Translations under genes and position numbers: made by a program
The notes under the pieces: generated by a model
What the model was told of the DNA's origin: nothing
The model's database searches: none
Seen by the model: only the letters and a program-made list of their open reading frames with translations
Assembly (NCBI RefSeq): GCF_024448165.1
Contig: NZ_JAMOLN010000049.1
Coordinates: 1 to 52,544, forward strand
Source of the DNA: Streptomyces longispororuber
GTDB lineage: Bacteria > Actinomycetota > Actinomycetes > Streptomycetales > Streptomycetaceae
Direction of reading: 5' to 3'
DNA length: 52,544 nucleotides
In this document: piece after piece, positions 34,766 through 42,933 of the stretch
Numbering within the stretch: position 1 is the first letter of the stretch
Layout of the letters: each line of letters starts with the position of its first letter

Positions 34766-35768
34766 CCAGCTTGTAGGTGCCCGGCGGCCGGTGCACGCTC
34801 ACCGTCGTCGTCCACCAGGTCTCGCCGAGCCCCTTCTCCGGCACGGTGGTGACGACCCGGCCGGTCCACGGATCGTTGCCCACGCACTTCACCGACTTCC
34901 GCACGATCTCGTCGGCCCCGGCGAAGTCCTGCACGAAGGCGCCGGCGGCGATGTCGTACTGGAACACGGAGGCGCTGGTCGTCACCCACATCCGCCCCGG
35001 CCGCCCGGCGACGGGGAACAGATCGTGCCCGCCCGCCGACTTCCCCGGGGTGGCGACGGGCAGCGCCACGGCGGACCGCCGCACCAGCGCGGGCCGCACC
35101 CGCGTCCCCGCCACCTCGTAGGCCACCAGCTCGTCGTCCCCCATGGCCCACAGCAGCCGCCGCGCACCGTCCCAGTGCAGCCCGTGCGCGCCCTTCAGCC
35201 CGACCTCGGTGTACCGCTTGGCGTGCGGCCCCAGCGAGGCCGCGTACAGCCGCACGAGGGCGCCCGTGCTGCACGCGACGGCTATGTTCCCGTCCGGCAG
35301 GATCTCGGCGGTGTGCGGGTTGAACAGGTCGTCGCCGGGACCGAGGGCCGCCCCCCAGTACCGCCGCCCGGACGGAACCTCGACGGCGGCCACGAACCCG
35401 AACGACGCCGTGGTCAGCACGTACGTCCGCCCCCGGTGTCTGCGCACCTTGGCCTCGCTCGGGTACACCCAGCTGTCATCGGGCACGAGATCCCGGTACC
35501 TGGGGTCGCCGACCGGCGAGAAGGCCCACTTCACGACGGACGGATCGGCGGCGGGATCCCACACGCCGGCCCCGGGATCGAGCACCAGGATCCGCTTGCT
35601 CGCCTGCTCGGTGAGCAGCACCGGCGGCGCCCCCGCGGGCGCCCCCTGCGCCTGCCCGGCCCCGGCTCCGGCGAGCACGAGCCCGGCCCCGGCGGCCCCG
35701 AGGAGCAGCCCGCGCCGGCCGGTGACACGAGAGGCAGGAACGGCAGAGGCATGATCGGAACGAGACAT
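34722..35768 (-). CDS. Tat-exported DUF6528-like beta-propeller protein
   Basis: This 348-residue protein starts with a twin-arginine signal: TGRRGLLLGAAGAGLVLAGAGAGQAQGAP (about 16-44) with the RR pair before a hydrophobic stretch and an Ala-x-Ala-type cleavage region. The mature part has repeated strands (ILVLDP, VAAVEVPSGRRYW, LVRLYAASLG, VFQYDIAAG) suggesting a propeller that senses or binds a ligand outside the cell; I assign DUF6528 from overall resemblance. GGGGGGA precedes the ATG at 35768. The 3' end overlaps merR by 44 bases. Confidence 0.75.
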   Translation of the reverse strand: MSRSDHASAVPASRVTGRRGLLLGAAGAGLVLAGAGAGQAQGAPAGAPPVLLTEQASKRILVLDPGAGVWDPAADPSVVKWAFSPVGDPRYRDLVPDDSWVYPSEAKVRRHRGRTYVLTTASFGFVAAVEVPSGRRYWGAALGPGDDLFNPHTAEILPDGNIAVACSTGALVRLYAASLGPHAKRYTEVGLKGAHGLHWDGARRLLWAMGDDELVAYEVAGTRVRPALVRRSAVALPVATPGKSAGGHDLFPVAGRPGRMWVTTSASVFQYDIAAGAFVQDFAGADEIVRKSVKCVGNDPWTGRVVTTVPEKGLGETWWTTTVSVHRPPGTYKLVNGGIYKARWWLPR

Positions 35769-35897
35769 GAAGTCCCCCCGTACAGTCGGCAGTTGACCGC
35801 GAACTCATCATGTACGCGACCAAAATCTGCCATGCCGTACGAGGGGACGTAAGCCCTTGAACGAGCCTGCCTCGGGCCTGCCTCGGGCCTGTGCGGC

Positions 35898-36698
35898 CTA
35901 CTCGTAGACGACGGTCACCGGCGCGTGGTCCGACCAGCGCTCGGCGTGCGTGGCGGCCCGCTCGACGAACCCCTTGACCGCGCGCCCGGCGAGGCCCGGC
36001 GTCGAGATCTGGTAGTCGATCCGCCAGCCCGTGTCGTTGTCGAAGGCGCGCCCGCGGTACGACCACCACGAGTACGGGCCCTCGACGTCCGGGTGCAGCC
36101 CCCGCACCACGTCCGCGTATCCGCCGTCGGTGGCGTCGAGGACCCGCCCCAGCCACTCCCGCTCCTCGGGCAGGAACCCGGAGTTCTTCTTGTTGCCCTT
36201 CCAGTTCTTCAGGTCGGCTTCGCGGTGCGCGATGTTCCAGTCGCCGCAGACGACGACCTCGCGCCCGTCGGCGGCGGCCCGCACCCGCAGCTCCTTCAGG
36301 TACCCGAGGAACTCGTCCATGAACCGGATCTTCTCGTCCTGCCGCTCGGTCCCGACCTCGCCCGACGGCAGGTACAGGGAGGCGACGACGACGCCCGGCA
36401 GATCCGCTTCCACGTACCGGCCGCTGCCGTCGAACTCGGCCGACCCGAAGCCGATCCGCACCCGCTCCGGCTCGCGCCGCGTGTAGAGGGAGACACCGGC
36501 CCGGCCCTTGGCCCCGGCCGGGGCGTGCACGACGTGCCACCCCTCGGGCTCGCGCACCTCGGCGGGCAGCTGCTCCGGCTCGGCGCGCACCTCCTGGAGA
36601 CACAGCACGTCGGCGGAGGTCTCCGCCAGCCACTCCACGAAGCCCTTCTTGGCGGCGGCCCGCAGCCCGTTCACATTCACAGTGGTCACAGTCAGCAC
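35898..36698 (-). CDS. xthA: Exodeoxyribonuclease III
   Basis: This 266-residue AP endonuclease/3'-5' exonuclease repairs abasic sites and blocked 3' ends in base-excision repair. Visible motifs are NVNGLRAAAKKGF, catalytic Glu36 in LQE, Asp153/Asn155 in CGDWNIAH and Asp257/His258 in SDHAPV, with WRIDYQ upstream. The start is the GTG at 36698, six bases after a TACCGT hexamer; a longer frame to 36800 would run into the divergent GNAT promoter and is not family-like. Confidence 0.93.
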   Translation of the reverse strand: MLTVTTVNVNGLRAAAKKGFVEWLAETSADVLCLQEVRAEPEQLPAEVREPEGWHVVHAPAGAKGRAGVSLYTRREPERVRIGFGSAEFDGSGRYVEADLPGVVVASLYLPSGEVGTERQDEKIRFMDEFLGYLKELRVRAAADGREVVVCGDWNIAHREADLKNWKGNKKNSGFLPEEREWLGRVLDATDGGYADVVRGLHPDVEGPYSWWSYRGRAFDNDTGWRIDYQISTPGLAGRAVKGFVERAATHAERWSDHAPVTVVYE

Positions 36699-36704
36699 CC
36701 GGTC

Positions 36705-36710
36705 ACGGTA
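36705..36710 (-). promoter_or_regulatory. Putative -10 of a leaderless xthA transcript
   Basis: The minus strand reads TACCGT, six bases, then the GTG start. Confidence 0.45.
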
Positions 36711-36752
36711 CCGGCACACTGGACGAGTCAGCCGCAATCGCCAGCATAGAGT

Positions 36753-36758
36753 TACGAT
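36753..36758 (+). promoter_or_regulatory. Putative -10 of a leaderless GNAT transcript
   Basis: TACGAT, seven bases, then ATG at 36766; an overlapping upstream TAGAGT (36747-36752) is an alternative. No ribosome site. Confidence 0.45.
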
Positions 36759-36765
36759 GCTACGC

Positions 36766-37278
36766 ATGACTATCCAGCCCGCGCCGGCCTCGGCGCTCAC
36801 CCTGCGCCCCGTCTCCTTCGGCCACCCCGACGCGATCGCCCTGAACGACCGCGTACAGCTCGAGTACGCGGAGCGCTACGGCGACGAGGGCGATGTCACA
36901 CCCCTCGACCCCTCGATGTTCGACGCCCCGCGGGGCCTGTACCTGATCGCCTACGACGAGCAGGGCACCCCGCTCGCGACGGGCGGCTGGCGCACCCAGG
37001 ACGCGAACGAGGAGGCGTACGCCGACGGCGACGCCGAGCTGAAGCGGATGTACGTCACTCCGGAGGCCCGCGGCCTCGGCCTCGCCCGCCGGATCCTCGC
37101 GGCCCTGGAGGCGGACGCCCGCGCGGCGGGCCGGCTGCGCATGGTCCTGGAGACGGGCACCAAGCAGCCCGAGGCGATAGCCCTCTACACGTCCAGCGGT
37201 TACGAGCCCTGCCCCAAGTTCGGCCACTACCGCTTCGACGAGCTGAGCCGCTGCTACGCGAAGCCGCTCCAGGACTGA
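36766..37278 (+). CDS. GNAT family N-acetyltransferase
   Basis: This 170-residue acetyltransferase has the acetyl-CoA-binding segment ELKRMYVTPEARGLGLARRILAALEADARAAG (the RxxGxG/A loop) and a C-terminal ALYTSSGYEPCPKFGHY typical of GNATs. The substrate is unknown; the form resembles antibiotic- or amino-acid-modifying members but nothing is diagnostic. ATG 36766 fits the -10 hexamer seven bases upstream; an ATG three codons earlier is possible. Divergent from xthA. Confidence 0.87.
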   Translation: MTIQPAPASALTLRPVSFGHPDAIALNDRVQLEYAERYGDEGDVTPLDPSMFDAPRGLYLIAYDEQGTPLATGGWRTQDANEEAYADGDAELKRMYVTPEARGLGLARRILAALEADARAAGRLRMVLETGTKQPEAIALYTSSGYEPCPKFGHYRFDELSRCYAKPLQD

Positions 37279-37309
37279 GCGCGCGCCGGATAAGTCCGGG
37301 AACAGGCAA

Positions 37310-37339
37310 GAGCCCCGCCGGGTAAACCCGGCGGGGCTC
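37310..37339. terminator. Bidirectional terminator between GNAT and tRNA-Ala
   Basis: A 14-bp perfect stem (arms 37310-37323 and 37326-37339, core GCCCCGCCGGG) with a minimal AA centre lies between the plus-strand GNAT gene and the 3' end of the minus-strand tRNA. Confidence 0.75.
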
Positions 37340-37348
37340 CAATTGCAG

Positions 37349-37422
37349 TGGACCTGTGGGGATTTGAACCCCAGACCCCCTCGATGCGAACGAGGTGCGC
37401 TACCAGACTGCGCCACAGGCCC
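37349..37422 (-). tRNA. tRNA-Ala (anticodon CGC)
   Basis: The minus strand folds as a 74-nt cloverleaf. Acceptor GGGCCTG pairs with CAGGTCC, including the G3-U70 wobble that specifies alanine. The D arm GCGC/GCGC, the anticodon stem CCTCG/CGAGG around loop TTCGCAT and the T arm TGGGG-TTTGAAT-CCCCA are all complete. Anticodon CGC reads GCG, a very common codon in this genome. The 3' CCA is not encoded. No integrase or duplicated 3' end is seen nearby. Confidence 0.93.
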
Positions 37423-37513
37423 TTGCAACGAGTGAAACTCTAGCACCCCGATCGGGGTGCTCGGAAATCCGCTCCCCGGCTGGTCAGCCCCGGGACCTCC
37501 GCTGTGGCCCCGG

Positions 37514-38638
37514 TCACTCGTTGGCGGCGCGCGGCCGCTTGCCCGTGCCGTCGTCGTACTGGTCGAACAGCGGGGTGCGGCCGCGCTCGCGGGAGCGCCG
37601 GGCGGAGGCGGCGCGGCGGGCGTCGCTGCGGCCGTCGTCGGCGGCGGGCTGCTCCTCGGGCTCCGGGGCGGCGGCCTGCTCGGCGGCGGAGGACCGGGCC
37701 GAGCTCCAGGTCTCCGGAGCGCCGTAGTCGATGCCGCCGGTGCCGCGCGGGGCGACGGGGGCGGTCACGTAGGTGGGCAGCGGCACGGGGACCGGGTCCC
37801 AGCTGTCGCCGGGGCCGGGGCGGGCCTGCCGCTCGCGCTGCTGGTCTACCCACTCCGCGTGGTCGGTCTGCTCGACGAGCGCGCGCCGGTCGGCGGCGAG
37901 CGCCTCCAGGCCGGGGTCGGTGGCCGGCTCGCCGCCGGCTGGTCCTTCCTCCGCGTTGTCGGCGTACTCGGCCGCGACGCGTCCGCCGGCCGCCTGCCGC
38001 CTGCGCGGCTGGCGCTCCCGCAGCCGCTGCGCGGCGATCTCGGCGCGGCGCCGGTCCATGACGTAGGCGAAGCGACGGCGCTCCTGGGCCCGCAGGTACA
38101 CGATGTACGCGCTCAGCAGCAGGGCCGGCACGGCGGGCGCCCACAGGAACGGGACGCCGCCGACGCCGGCCACGACGGCACCGGCGGTGAAGGCGACGAA
38201 GAGCAGCACGGTGGTGCGGCGGCGGCGCGCGAGCGCCTTGGTGCGCCGGGCCCGGGCCTGCGCCTCCGCGGAAGTGGCGCGCACCGGGCGGGACTTGACC
38301 GGGGCGGGCTCCGGCGCGGGCGCCGGCTCCGGTTCGGGTTCCGGCTCCCGGGCGGGCTCCGGGCGTACGACGAAGGCCCGGACGTCCACCGCGTCGGTGG
38401 TCGCGTCCGGGTCGACCGGGTCGCCGCGCCGCTCGTCCGCCTCGGGCGAGCGCGCCTGCAGGTCCTTGGCGTACCGGCGCTCCATGCCCGCCCGGCCGGA
38501 GAGAAGCCGGATGGCGGTGCTGAAGCGTTCCGTCGGACGGGCTTCGTTCAGCTCGTCCTGCCTACGGAGCCACATCGGCACCAAGTAGGCGGCCCAGGCC
38601 CCGACGATGACTGCGTAGATGAGGCCGCTGCTGCTCAC
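37514..38638 (-). CDS. sepX: Divisome protein SepX/GlpR
   Basis: This 374-residue actinobacterial membrane protein starts with a short N-terminal helix (LIYAVIVGAWAAYLVPMWLRR). A cytoplasmic stretch follows with ERFSTAIRLLSGR, and then a second hydrophobic pair (about 150-185, VLLFVAFTAGAVVAGVGGVPFLWAPAVPALLLSAYIVYL). The C-terminal region is long, charged and probably disordered. SepX supports FtsZ-ring stability and septation in Streptomyces; the mycobacterial counterpart GlpR lies beside rimJ, moeA and galU, as here. GTG 38638 lies seven bases after TACGGT, suggesting a leaderless mRNA. Confidence 0.85.
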   Translation of the reverse strand: MSSSGLIYAVIVGAWAAYLVPMWLRRQDELNEARPTERFSTAIRLLSGRAGMERRYAKDLQARSPEADERRGDPVDPDATTDAVDVRAFVVRPEPAREPEPEPEPAPAPEPAPVKSRPVRATSAEAQARARRTKALARRRRTTVLLFVAFTAGAVVAGVGGVPFLWAPAVPALLLSAYIVYLRAQERRRFAYVMDRRRAEIAAQRLRERQPRRRQAAGGRVAAEYADNAEEGPAGGEPATDPGLEALAADRRALVEQTDHAEWVDQQRERQARPGPGDSWDPVPVPLPTYVTAPVAPRGTGGIDYGAPETWSSARSSAAEQAAAPEPEEQPAADDGRSDARRAASARRSRERGRTPLFDQYDDGTGKRPRAANE

Positions 38639-38645
38639 GCCTCAC

Positions 38646-38651
38646 ACCGTA
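38646..38651 (-). promoter_or_regulatory. Putative -10 of a leaderless sepX transcript
   Basis: The minus strand reads TACGGT, seven bases, then the GTG start. Confidence 0.4.
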
Positions 38652-38689
38652 GAGGGGTTTGCGTGGGGCCATCCGCCAATTGGGCCGGT

Positions 38690-38815
38690 GTGTCGCACGA
38701 TCTGGCTGATATTTCGAGCTTTTTTTGCGACTGATGCGATCAACTGGCTGACCGGGACGCGAATTTAATGCCTCTGGCGGTCCCTCGCCGATCAATTTCG
38801 AACATTTATTTTATT
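38690..38815. other. AT-rich intergenic block upstream of sepX
   Basis: This stretch contains runs such as GCTTTTTTTGCG, GAATTTAATG and CATTTATTTTATTTCG, against a background near 70% GC. It lies between the end of the rimJ-like gene and the sepX start. It holds no supported gene and probably has regulatory or nucleoid-protein-binding roles. Confidence 0.6.
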
Positions 38816-39479
38816 TCGAGGGGGCACCCGGATCCACGCTGTTGGGGGTGGCCGGACCTGCGGTGTTGCCCCGGCGCTCGCGACGGCGGCGCTTGAGGAG
38901 ACCTTCCGGGACCTCCTCGGCGGTCAGCGCGAACACGAGGTGGTCCCGCCAGCCGCCGTCGATGTGGAGATACCGTGGCCGAAGCCCCTCCTCGCGGAAT
39001 CCGAGTTTCTCCACGACCCTGCGGCTCGGCCCGTTCTCCGGCCGAATGCAGACCTCGATGCGGTGCAGCCCGACCGTGCGGAAGCAGTGGTCGACGGCGA
39101 GGGCGACGGCCGTCGGCATCACTCCGCGTCCGGCCACGGCCTCGTCCACCCAGTACCCGACGTGGCCCGAGCACATGGATCCCCAGGTGATGCCGGCGAC
39201 GGTCAACTGCCCCACGAGCCGGCCCTGGTACTCGATGACGAAGGGCAGCATCCGGCCCGCGTTCGCCTCCGAGCGAAGATGGCGCACCATCTGACGGTAG
39301 GTCGGGCGGTGGGTGATCGGGCCGCTCGGCGTGGGCGGCGGGATCGTCGCCTCCCAGGGGCGCAGCCAGTCGCGGTTGCGCCGGTTCACCTCGCGCCAGG
39401 CACGCTGGTCGCGCAGCCTTATGGGGCGGAGGACGACATCGCCCTCCGCCAGGACGACGGGCCAGGACGGGCTGTTCAG
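38811..39479 (-). CDS. RimJ-like GNAT N-acetyltransferase with probable CTG start
   Basis: This is a 222-residue GNAT resembling RimJ, which acetylates the N-terminus of ribosomal protein S5. It shows IEYQGRLVGQLTVAGI, VDEAVAGRGVMPTAVALAVDHCF (acetyl-CoA loop) and RPENGPSRRVVEKLGFREEG. The standard start at GTG 39389 would delete a family-like segment (WPVVLAEGDVVLRPIRLRDQRAWREVNRRN). In-frame upstream there is no ATG, GTG or TTG; the only candidate is CTG 39479, with GGGGGT seven to eight bases upstream and overlapping the moaB stop as CTGA. It belongs to the moaC-moaB-rimJ transcript. Confidence 0.8.
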   Translation of the reverse strand: MNSPSWPVVLAEGDVVLRPIRLRDQRAWREVNRRNRDWLRPWEATIPPPTPSGPITHRPTYRQMVRHLRSEANAGRMLPFVIEYQGRLVGQLTVAGITWGSMCSGHVGYWVDEAVAGRGVMPTAVALAVDHCFRTVGLHRIEVCIRPENGPSRRVVEKLGFREEGLRPRYLHIDGGWRDHLVFALTAEEVPEGLLKRRRRERRGNTAGPATPNSVDPGAPSK

Positions 39480-39988
39480 TGCGCACCCCCGGCGTGGGCA
39501 TCGGGTCTGGGGTGGTCGCCGCCGCGGATCTGGTCGACGGCGTGGGTCAGCAGCGGCTCCAGGACGGCCAGGCCGTCCCTGACTCCCCCGCTGGACCCCG
39601 GCAGGTTCACGATCAGTGTGCGCCCGGCGACCCCCGCGAGGCCACGGGAGAGCGCCGCGGTCGGCACTTTCTCCCGCCCGTACGCCCGGATCGCCTCCGG
39701 GATGCCGGGCACCTCGGCGTCGAGGACGCGGGCGGTCGCCTCGGGGGTGCGGTCGGTGGGCGAGATCCCGGTGCCGCCGGTGGTGACGACGACGTCGTAC
39801 GCGGCCTCGACCGCGGACCGCAGCGCGGCCTCGACGGGGTCGCCGTCCGGCACGACCTGGGGTCCCTCGACGGCGAAGCCCAGCGTCCGCAGGGCCTCGG
39901 CGATCAGCGGTCCGCCCTTGTCCTCGTAGACCCCGGCGGCGGCCCGGTTCGAGGCGGTGACGACGAGGGCGCGGTAGGCGTCGGTCAT
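39476..39988 (-). CDS. moaB: MogA/MoaB family molybdenum cofactor protein
   Basis: This 170-residue protein adenylylates molybdopterin (MogA role) or is a MoaB-type relative. The molybdopterin-binding motifs TTGGTGISPTDRTPEAT and LIVNLPGSSGGVRDGLAVLEPLLTHA are present, and the start MTDAYRALVVTASNRAAAGVYEDKGGP is typical. ATG 39988 overlaps the moaC stop as ATGA. The short His/Ala-rich tail extends past the usual domain end. Confidence 0.92.
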   Translation of the reverse strand: MTDAYRALVVTASNRAAAGVYEDKGGPLIAEALRTLGFAVEGPQVVPDGDPVEAALRSAVEAAYDVVVTTGGTGISPTDRTPEATARVLDAEVPGIPEAIRAYGREKVPTAALSRGLAGVAGRTLIVNLPGSSGGVRDGLAVLEPLLTHAVDQIRGGDHPRPDAHAGGAH

Positions 39989-40485
39989 GACCGGGACCCG
40001 CGGTTCCAGTCGCCCGACTTGCCGCCGGTCTTCTCCTCGACGCGCACGTCCGTGATGACCGCGCCCTTGTCGACCGCCTTGACCATGTCGACGACGGTGA
40101 GCGCCGCGACCGAGACCGCGGTGAGGGCCTCCATCTCGACGCCCGTACGGTCCGTCGTCTTCACGGTGGCCAGGATCTCCACGGCGTCGTCCGCCACGGA
40201 CAGGTCGAGCTTCACCCCGGACACGGCCAGCGGGTGGCAGAGCGGGATCAGGTCGGGCGTGCGCTTGGCACCCATGATCCCGGCGATCCGCGCGGTCGCG
40301 AGGGCGTCGCCCTTGGGCACGCCCTCGCCGCGCAGCAGTTCCACCACGCGCGGCGAGACGAGGACGCGGCCGCTGGCGCGGGCGGTGCGCGCGGTGACGT
40401 CCTTGTCCGACACGTCGACCATGCGGGCGGCACCCGCCTCGTCGATGTGGGTGAGCCGATCAAACCGGTCCTGCGAAGTGCTCAT
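39985..40485 (-). CDS. moaC: Cyclic pyranopterin monophosphate synthase
   Basis: MoaC, with MoaA, converts GTP to cyclic pyranopterin monophosphate, the first step of molybdenum cofactor synthesis. The 166-residue sequence has FDRLTHIDEAGAARMVDVSDKDVTARTA, IMGAKRTPDLIPLCHPLAVSGVKLDL and KTTDRTGVEMEALTAVSVAALTVVDMVKAVDK, the family core with catalytic Lys and Asp. GGGAG lies about 12 bases before the ATG. First gene of the moaC-moaB-rimJ run; MoeA lies upstream on the same strand after 94 bp. Confidence 0.95.
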   Translation of the reverse strand: MSTSQDRFDRLTHIDEAGAARMVDVSDKDVTARTARASGRVLVSPRVVELLRGEGVPKGDALATARIAGIMGAKRTPDLIPLCHPLAVSGVKLDLSVADDAVEILATVKTTDRTGVEMEALTAVSVAALTVVDMVKAVDKGAVITDVRVEEKTGGKSGDWNRGSRS

Positions 40486-40579
40486 GGTGCTGTGGCGCTC
40501 CCGATCCGAGCCGTGCGCGGTGCGGCGCGCCGGACTGTTTGCGCGACACGGTACCGCGAGCCCCCGGCCACCGGACCGG

Positions 40580-41932
40580 TCAGCCCAGCGGGACCACGTC
40601 CACCTCGGTGCCCGGCTCCACCGACGTCACGTCCTCGGGCACCACGATCAGCGCGTCCGCGTGCGCGAGGGCCGCGACGAGGTGCGAGCCGGAACCGCCG
40701 ACGGTGGCGACCTGGCCGGCCTCCGCGTCGTACGCGCCGCGCAGGAACTGGCGGCGGCCGCCGGGCGAGGTCAGGGCCTTGTCGGCCGTCAGGACGGCGC
40801 GCTCGACGGGGCGCCGCACGGTGTCCCGGGGCAGGCCCATCAGCGTCCTGATCGCGGGCCGCACGAACACCTCGAAGGAGACGTACGAGGAGACGGGGTT
40901 GCCCGGCAGGGCGAGCAGCGGGGTGTGGTCGGGGCCGATGGAGCCGAAGCCCTGCGGCTTGCCCGGCTGCATCGCCAGCTTGCGGAACTCGACGCCGCTG
41001 CCGGCGCCGATGCCGTCCTCCTCGTCCGGGTCGCCGATCGAGGAGAGTGCCTCCTTCACGACGTCGTACGCCCCGACGCTGACCCCGCCGGTCGTCACGA
41101 TCAGGTCGGCGCGGATCAACTGGTCCTCGATGGTGGAGCGGAGCGTCTCGGCGTCGTCGGAGACCGCGCCCACCCGGTAGGCGATCGCGCCGGCGTCGCG
41201 GGCGGCGGCCGTGAGCGCGAAGCTGTTCGAGTCGTGGATCTGGCCGGGGCCCAACGGCTCGCCGGGCTGCACGAGTTCGCTGCCGGTGGAGACGACGACC
41301 ACGCGCGGGCGCGGGCGCACCCGGACGGTGCCGCGGCCGATGGCGGCGAGCAGGGCGATCTGCGGCGGGCCGAGGACCGTGCCCGCGCTGAGGGCGCGGT
41401 CACCGGAGCGGACGTCGCTGCCCTGCGCGCGGACGTGCGCGCGGGCCTCGGCGGGGCGGTGCACGCGGACCTCGCCCGACGCGCCCTCAGGAGCCGCGCT
41501 GTGGGCGGTCATCGAGGCGACCGGGCCCGCGCCGAGCCCTCCGTCGGTCCACTCGACCGGGACGACGGCCTCGGCACCGGACGGCAGCGGGGCGCCGGTC
41601 ATGATGCGGGCCGCCTGGCCGGGACCGACCGTGAGCTGCCCGGCCTGGCCCGCGGCGACGTCGCCGATCACGGTGAGCACGGCGGGGAACTCCTCGCTCG
41701 CGCCCGCGACATCGGCGACGCGCACCGCGTACCCGTCCATCGAGCTGTTGTCGAACGGGGGCAGCGAGACCGGCACCGTCACGTCCTCGACGAGCACACA
41801 GCCCTGTGCGTCGAGGAGCTGGAGCTCGATGGGGTCGAGCGGGTGGACGGTGCTGAGGATGTCCTCAAGGTGCTCGTCCACCGACCAGATGTGCTGCTGG
41901 CCGGCGGTGGACGCCGTGGTCGCGCTGCTCAA
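40580..41932 (-). CDS. moeA: Molybdopterin molybdotransferase MoeA (gephyrin-like)
   Basis: This enzyme of about 450 residues inserts molybdate into adenylated molybdopterin. Motifs include WSVDEHLEDIL, PPFDNSSMDGYAVR, GAPLPSGAEAVVPVEWTD, VVVSTGSELVQPGEPLGPGQIHDSNSF, TTGGVSVGAYDVVKEAL and LPGNPVSSYVSFEVFVRP, then a beta-barrel C-terminal domain. The start is TTG 41932, five bases after the galU stop, with GAGGAG overlapping the galU terminus; a GTG at VDEHLEDIL is the alternative. Co-transcribed with galU. Confidence 0.92.
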   Translation of the reverse strand: MSSATTASTAGQQHIWSVDEHLEDILSTVHPLDPIELQLLDAQGCVLVEDVTVPVSLPPFDNSSMDGYAVRVADVAGASEEFPAVLTVIGDVAAGQAGQLTVGPGQAARIMTGAPLPSGAEAVVPVEWTDGGLGAGPVASMTAHSAAPEGASGEVRVHRPAEARAHVRAQGSDVRSGDRALSAGTVLGPPQIALLAAIGRGTVRVRPRPRVVVVSTGSELVQPGEPLGPGQIHDSNSFALTAAARDAGAIAYRVGAVSDDAETLRSTIEDQLIRADLIVTTGGVSVGAYDVVKEALSSIGDPDEEDGIGAGSGVEFRKLAMQPGKPQGFGSIGPDHTPLLALPGNPVSSYVSFEVFVRPAIRTLMGLPRDTVRRPVERAVLTADKALTSPGGRRQFLRGAYDAEAGQVATVGGSGSHLVAALAHADALIVVPEDVTSVEPGTEVDVVPLG

Positions 41933-41936
41933 GGTG

Positions 41937-42839
41937 CTACATCTCCTCGGTGACGTAACTGCGAAGCCAGGTCCGGAAGTCCGGGCCCAGGTCCTCACGT
42001 TCGCACGCGAGTCTGACAATGGCACGCAGATAGTCGCCCCGGTCACCGGTGTCATAGCGGCGACCCTTGAAGACGACGCCGTGCACGGGTCCGCCGACCT
42101 TCTCGTCGGCGGCCAGCTGCTGGAGGGCGTCGGTGAGCTGGATCTCGCCGCCGCGGCCCGGCTCGGTCCGGCGCAGTATGTCGAAGACGTGCGGGTCCAG
42201 GACGTAGCGGCCGATGATCGCGTAGTTCGAGGGGGCGTCGGCCGGGTCCGGCTTCTCGACGAGGTCGGTGACCTTGACGACGTCCCCGTCGGCGGTGGCC
42301 TCCACGGCCGCGCATCCGTAGAGGTGGATCTGCGCCGGATCCACCTCCATGAGCGCGATGACGCTGCCGCCGTGCTGCTCCTGGACCTCGACCATGCGCG
42401 CGAGCAGCGGGTCGCGCGGGTCGATCAGGTCGTCGCCGAGGAGGACCGCGAAGGGCTCGTTGCCGACGTGCGGGGCGGCGCACAGGACGGCGTGGCCGAG
42501 GCCCTTGGGGTCGCCCTGGCGGACGTAGTGCATGGTGGCGAGGTCGCTGGACTCCTGCACCTTCGCGAGGCGGTTGGCGTCACCCTTCTTCTGAAGGGCG
42601 GACTCCAGCTCGTAGTTGCGGTCGAAGTGGTCCTCCAGCGGGCGCTTGTTGCGGCCCGTGATCATGAGGACGTCATCGAGACCCGCGGACACGGCCTCTT
42701 CGACCACGTACTGGATCGCCGGCTTGTCGACGACCGGAAGCATCTCCTTGGGAGTGGCTTTCGTGGCCGGGAGGAACCGGGTGCCGAGACCGGCGGCCGG
42801 GATGACAGCCTTGGTGATCCTGGTGTGCGAGTCAGTCAT
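41937..42839 (-). CDS. galU: UTP--glucose-1-phosphate uridylyltransferase
   Basis: GalU makes UDP-glucose for cell-wall, capsule and trehalose synthesis. The 300-residue protein has the nucleotidyltransferase motif AVIPAAGLGTRFLPATKATPKEMLPVVDKPAIQYVVEEA, MITGRNKRPLEDHFD, LLGDDLIDP and VEKPDPADAPSNYAIIGRYVL. ATG 42839 is preceded by AAGGTGA. It is divergent from the 5-formyl-THF cyclo-ligase gene and followed by moeA within five bases. Confidence 0.95.
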   Translation of the reverse strand: MTDSHTRITKAVIPAAGLGTRFLPATKATPKEMLPVVDKPAIQYVVEEAVSAGLDDVLMITGRNKRPLEDHFDRNYELESALQKKGDANRLAKVQESSDLATMHYVRQGDPKGLGHAVLCAAPHVGNEPFAVLLGDDLIDPRDPLLARMVEVQEQHGGSVIALMEVDPAQIHLYGCAAVEATADGDVVKVTDLVEKPDPADAPSNYAIIGRYVLDPHVFDILRRTEPGRGGEIQLTDALQQLAADEKVGGPVHGVVFKGRRYDTGDRGDYLRAIVRLACEREDLGPDFRTWLRSYVTEEM

Positions 42840-42933
42840 GCCCGTCACCTTAACCGGCCGCCATGGGCGGAATCTGTGGGTCCGCTTAGATGGCACATAT
42901 ATGCGTGGATTAGGAGAGACTTGTGAGCCGACC

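Noticed and set aside
37349..37422. Attachment site for an integrative element at the tRNA 3' end
   Set aside because: No integrase and no repeated tRNA 3' segment were seen within the window.
39389..39391. GTG at 39389 as start of the RimJ-like gene
   Set aside because: It removes a 30-codon segment that looks like the GNAT N-terminus, and it lacks a ribosome site.
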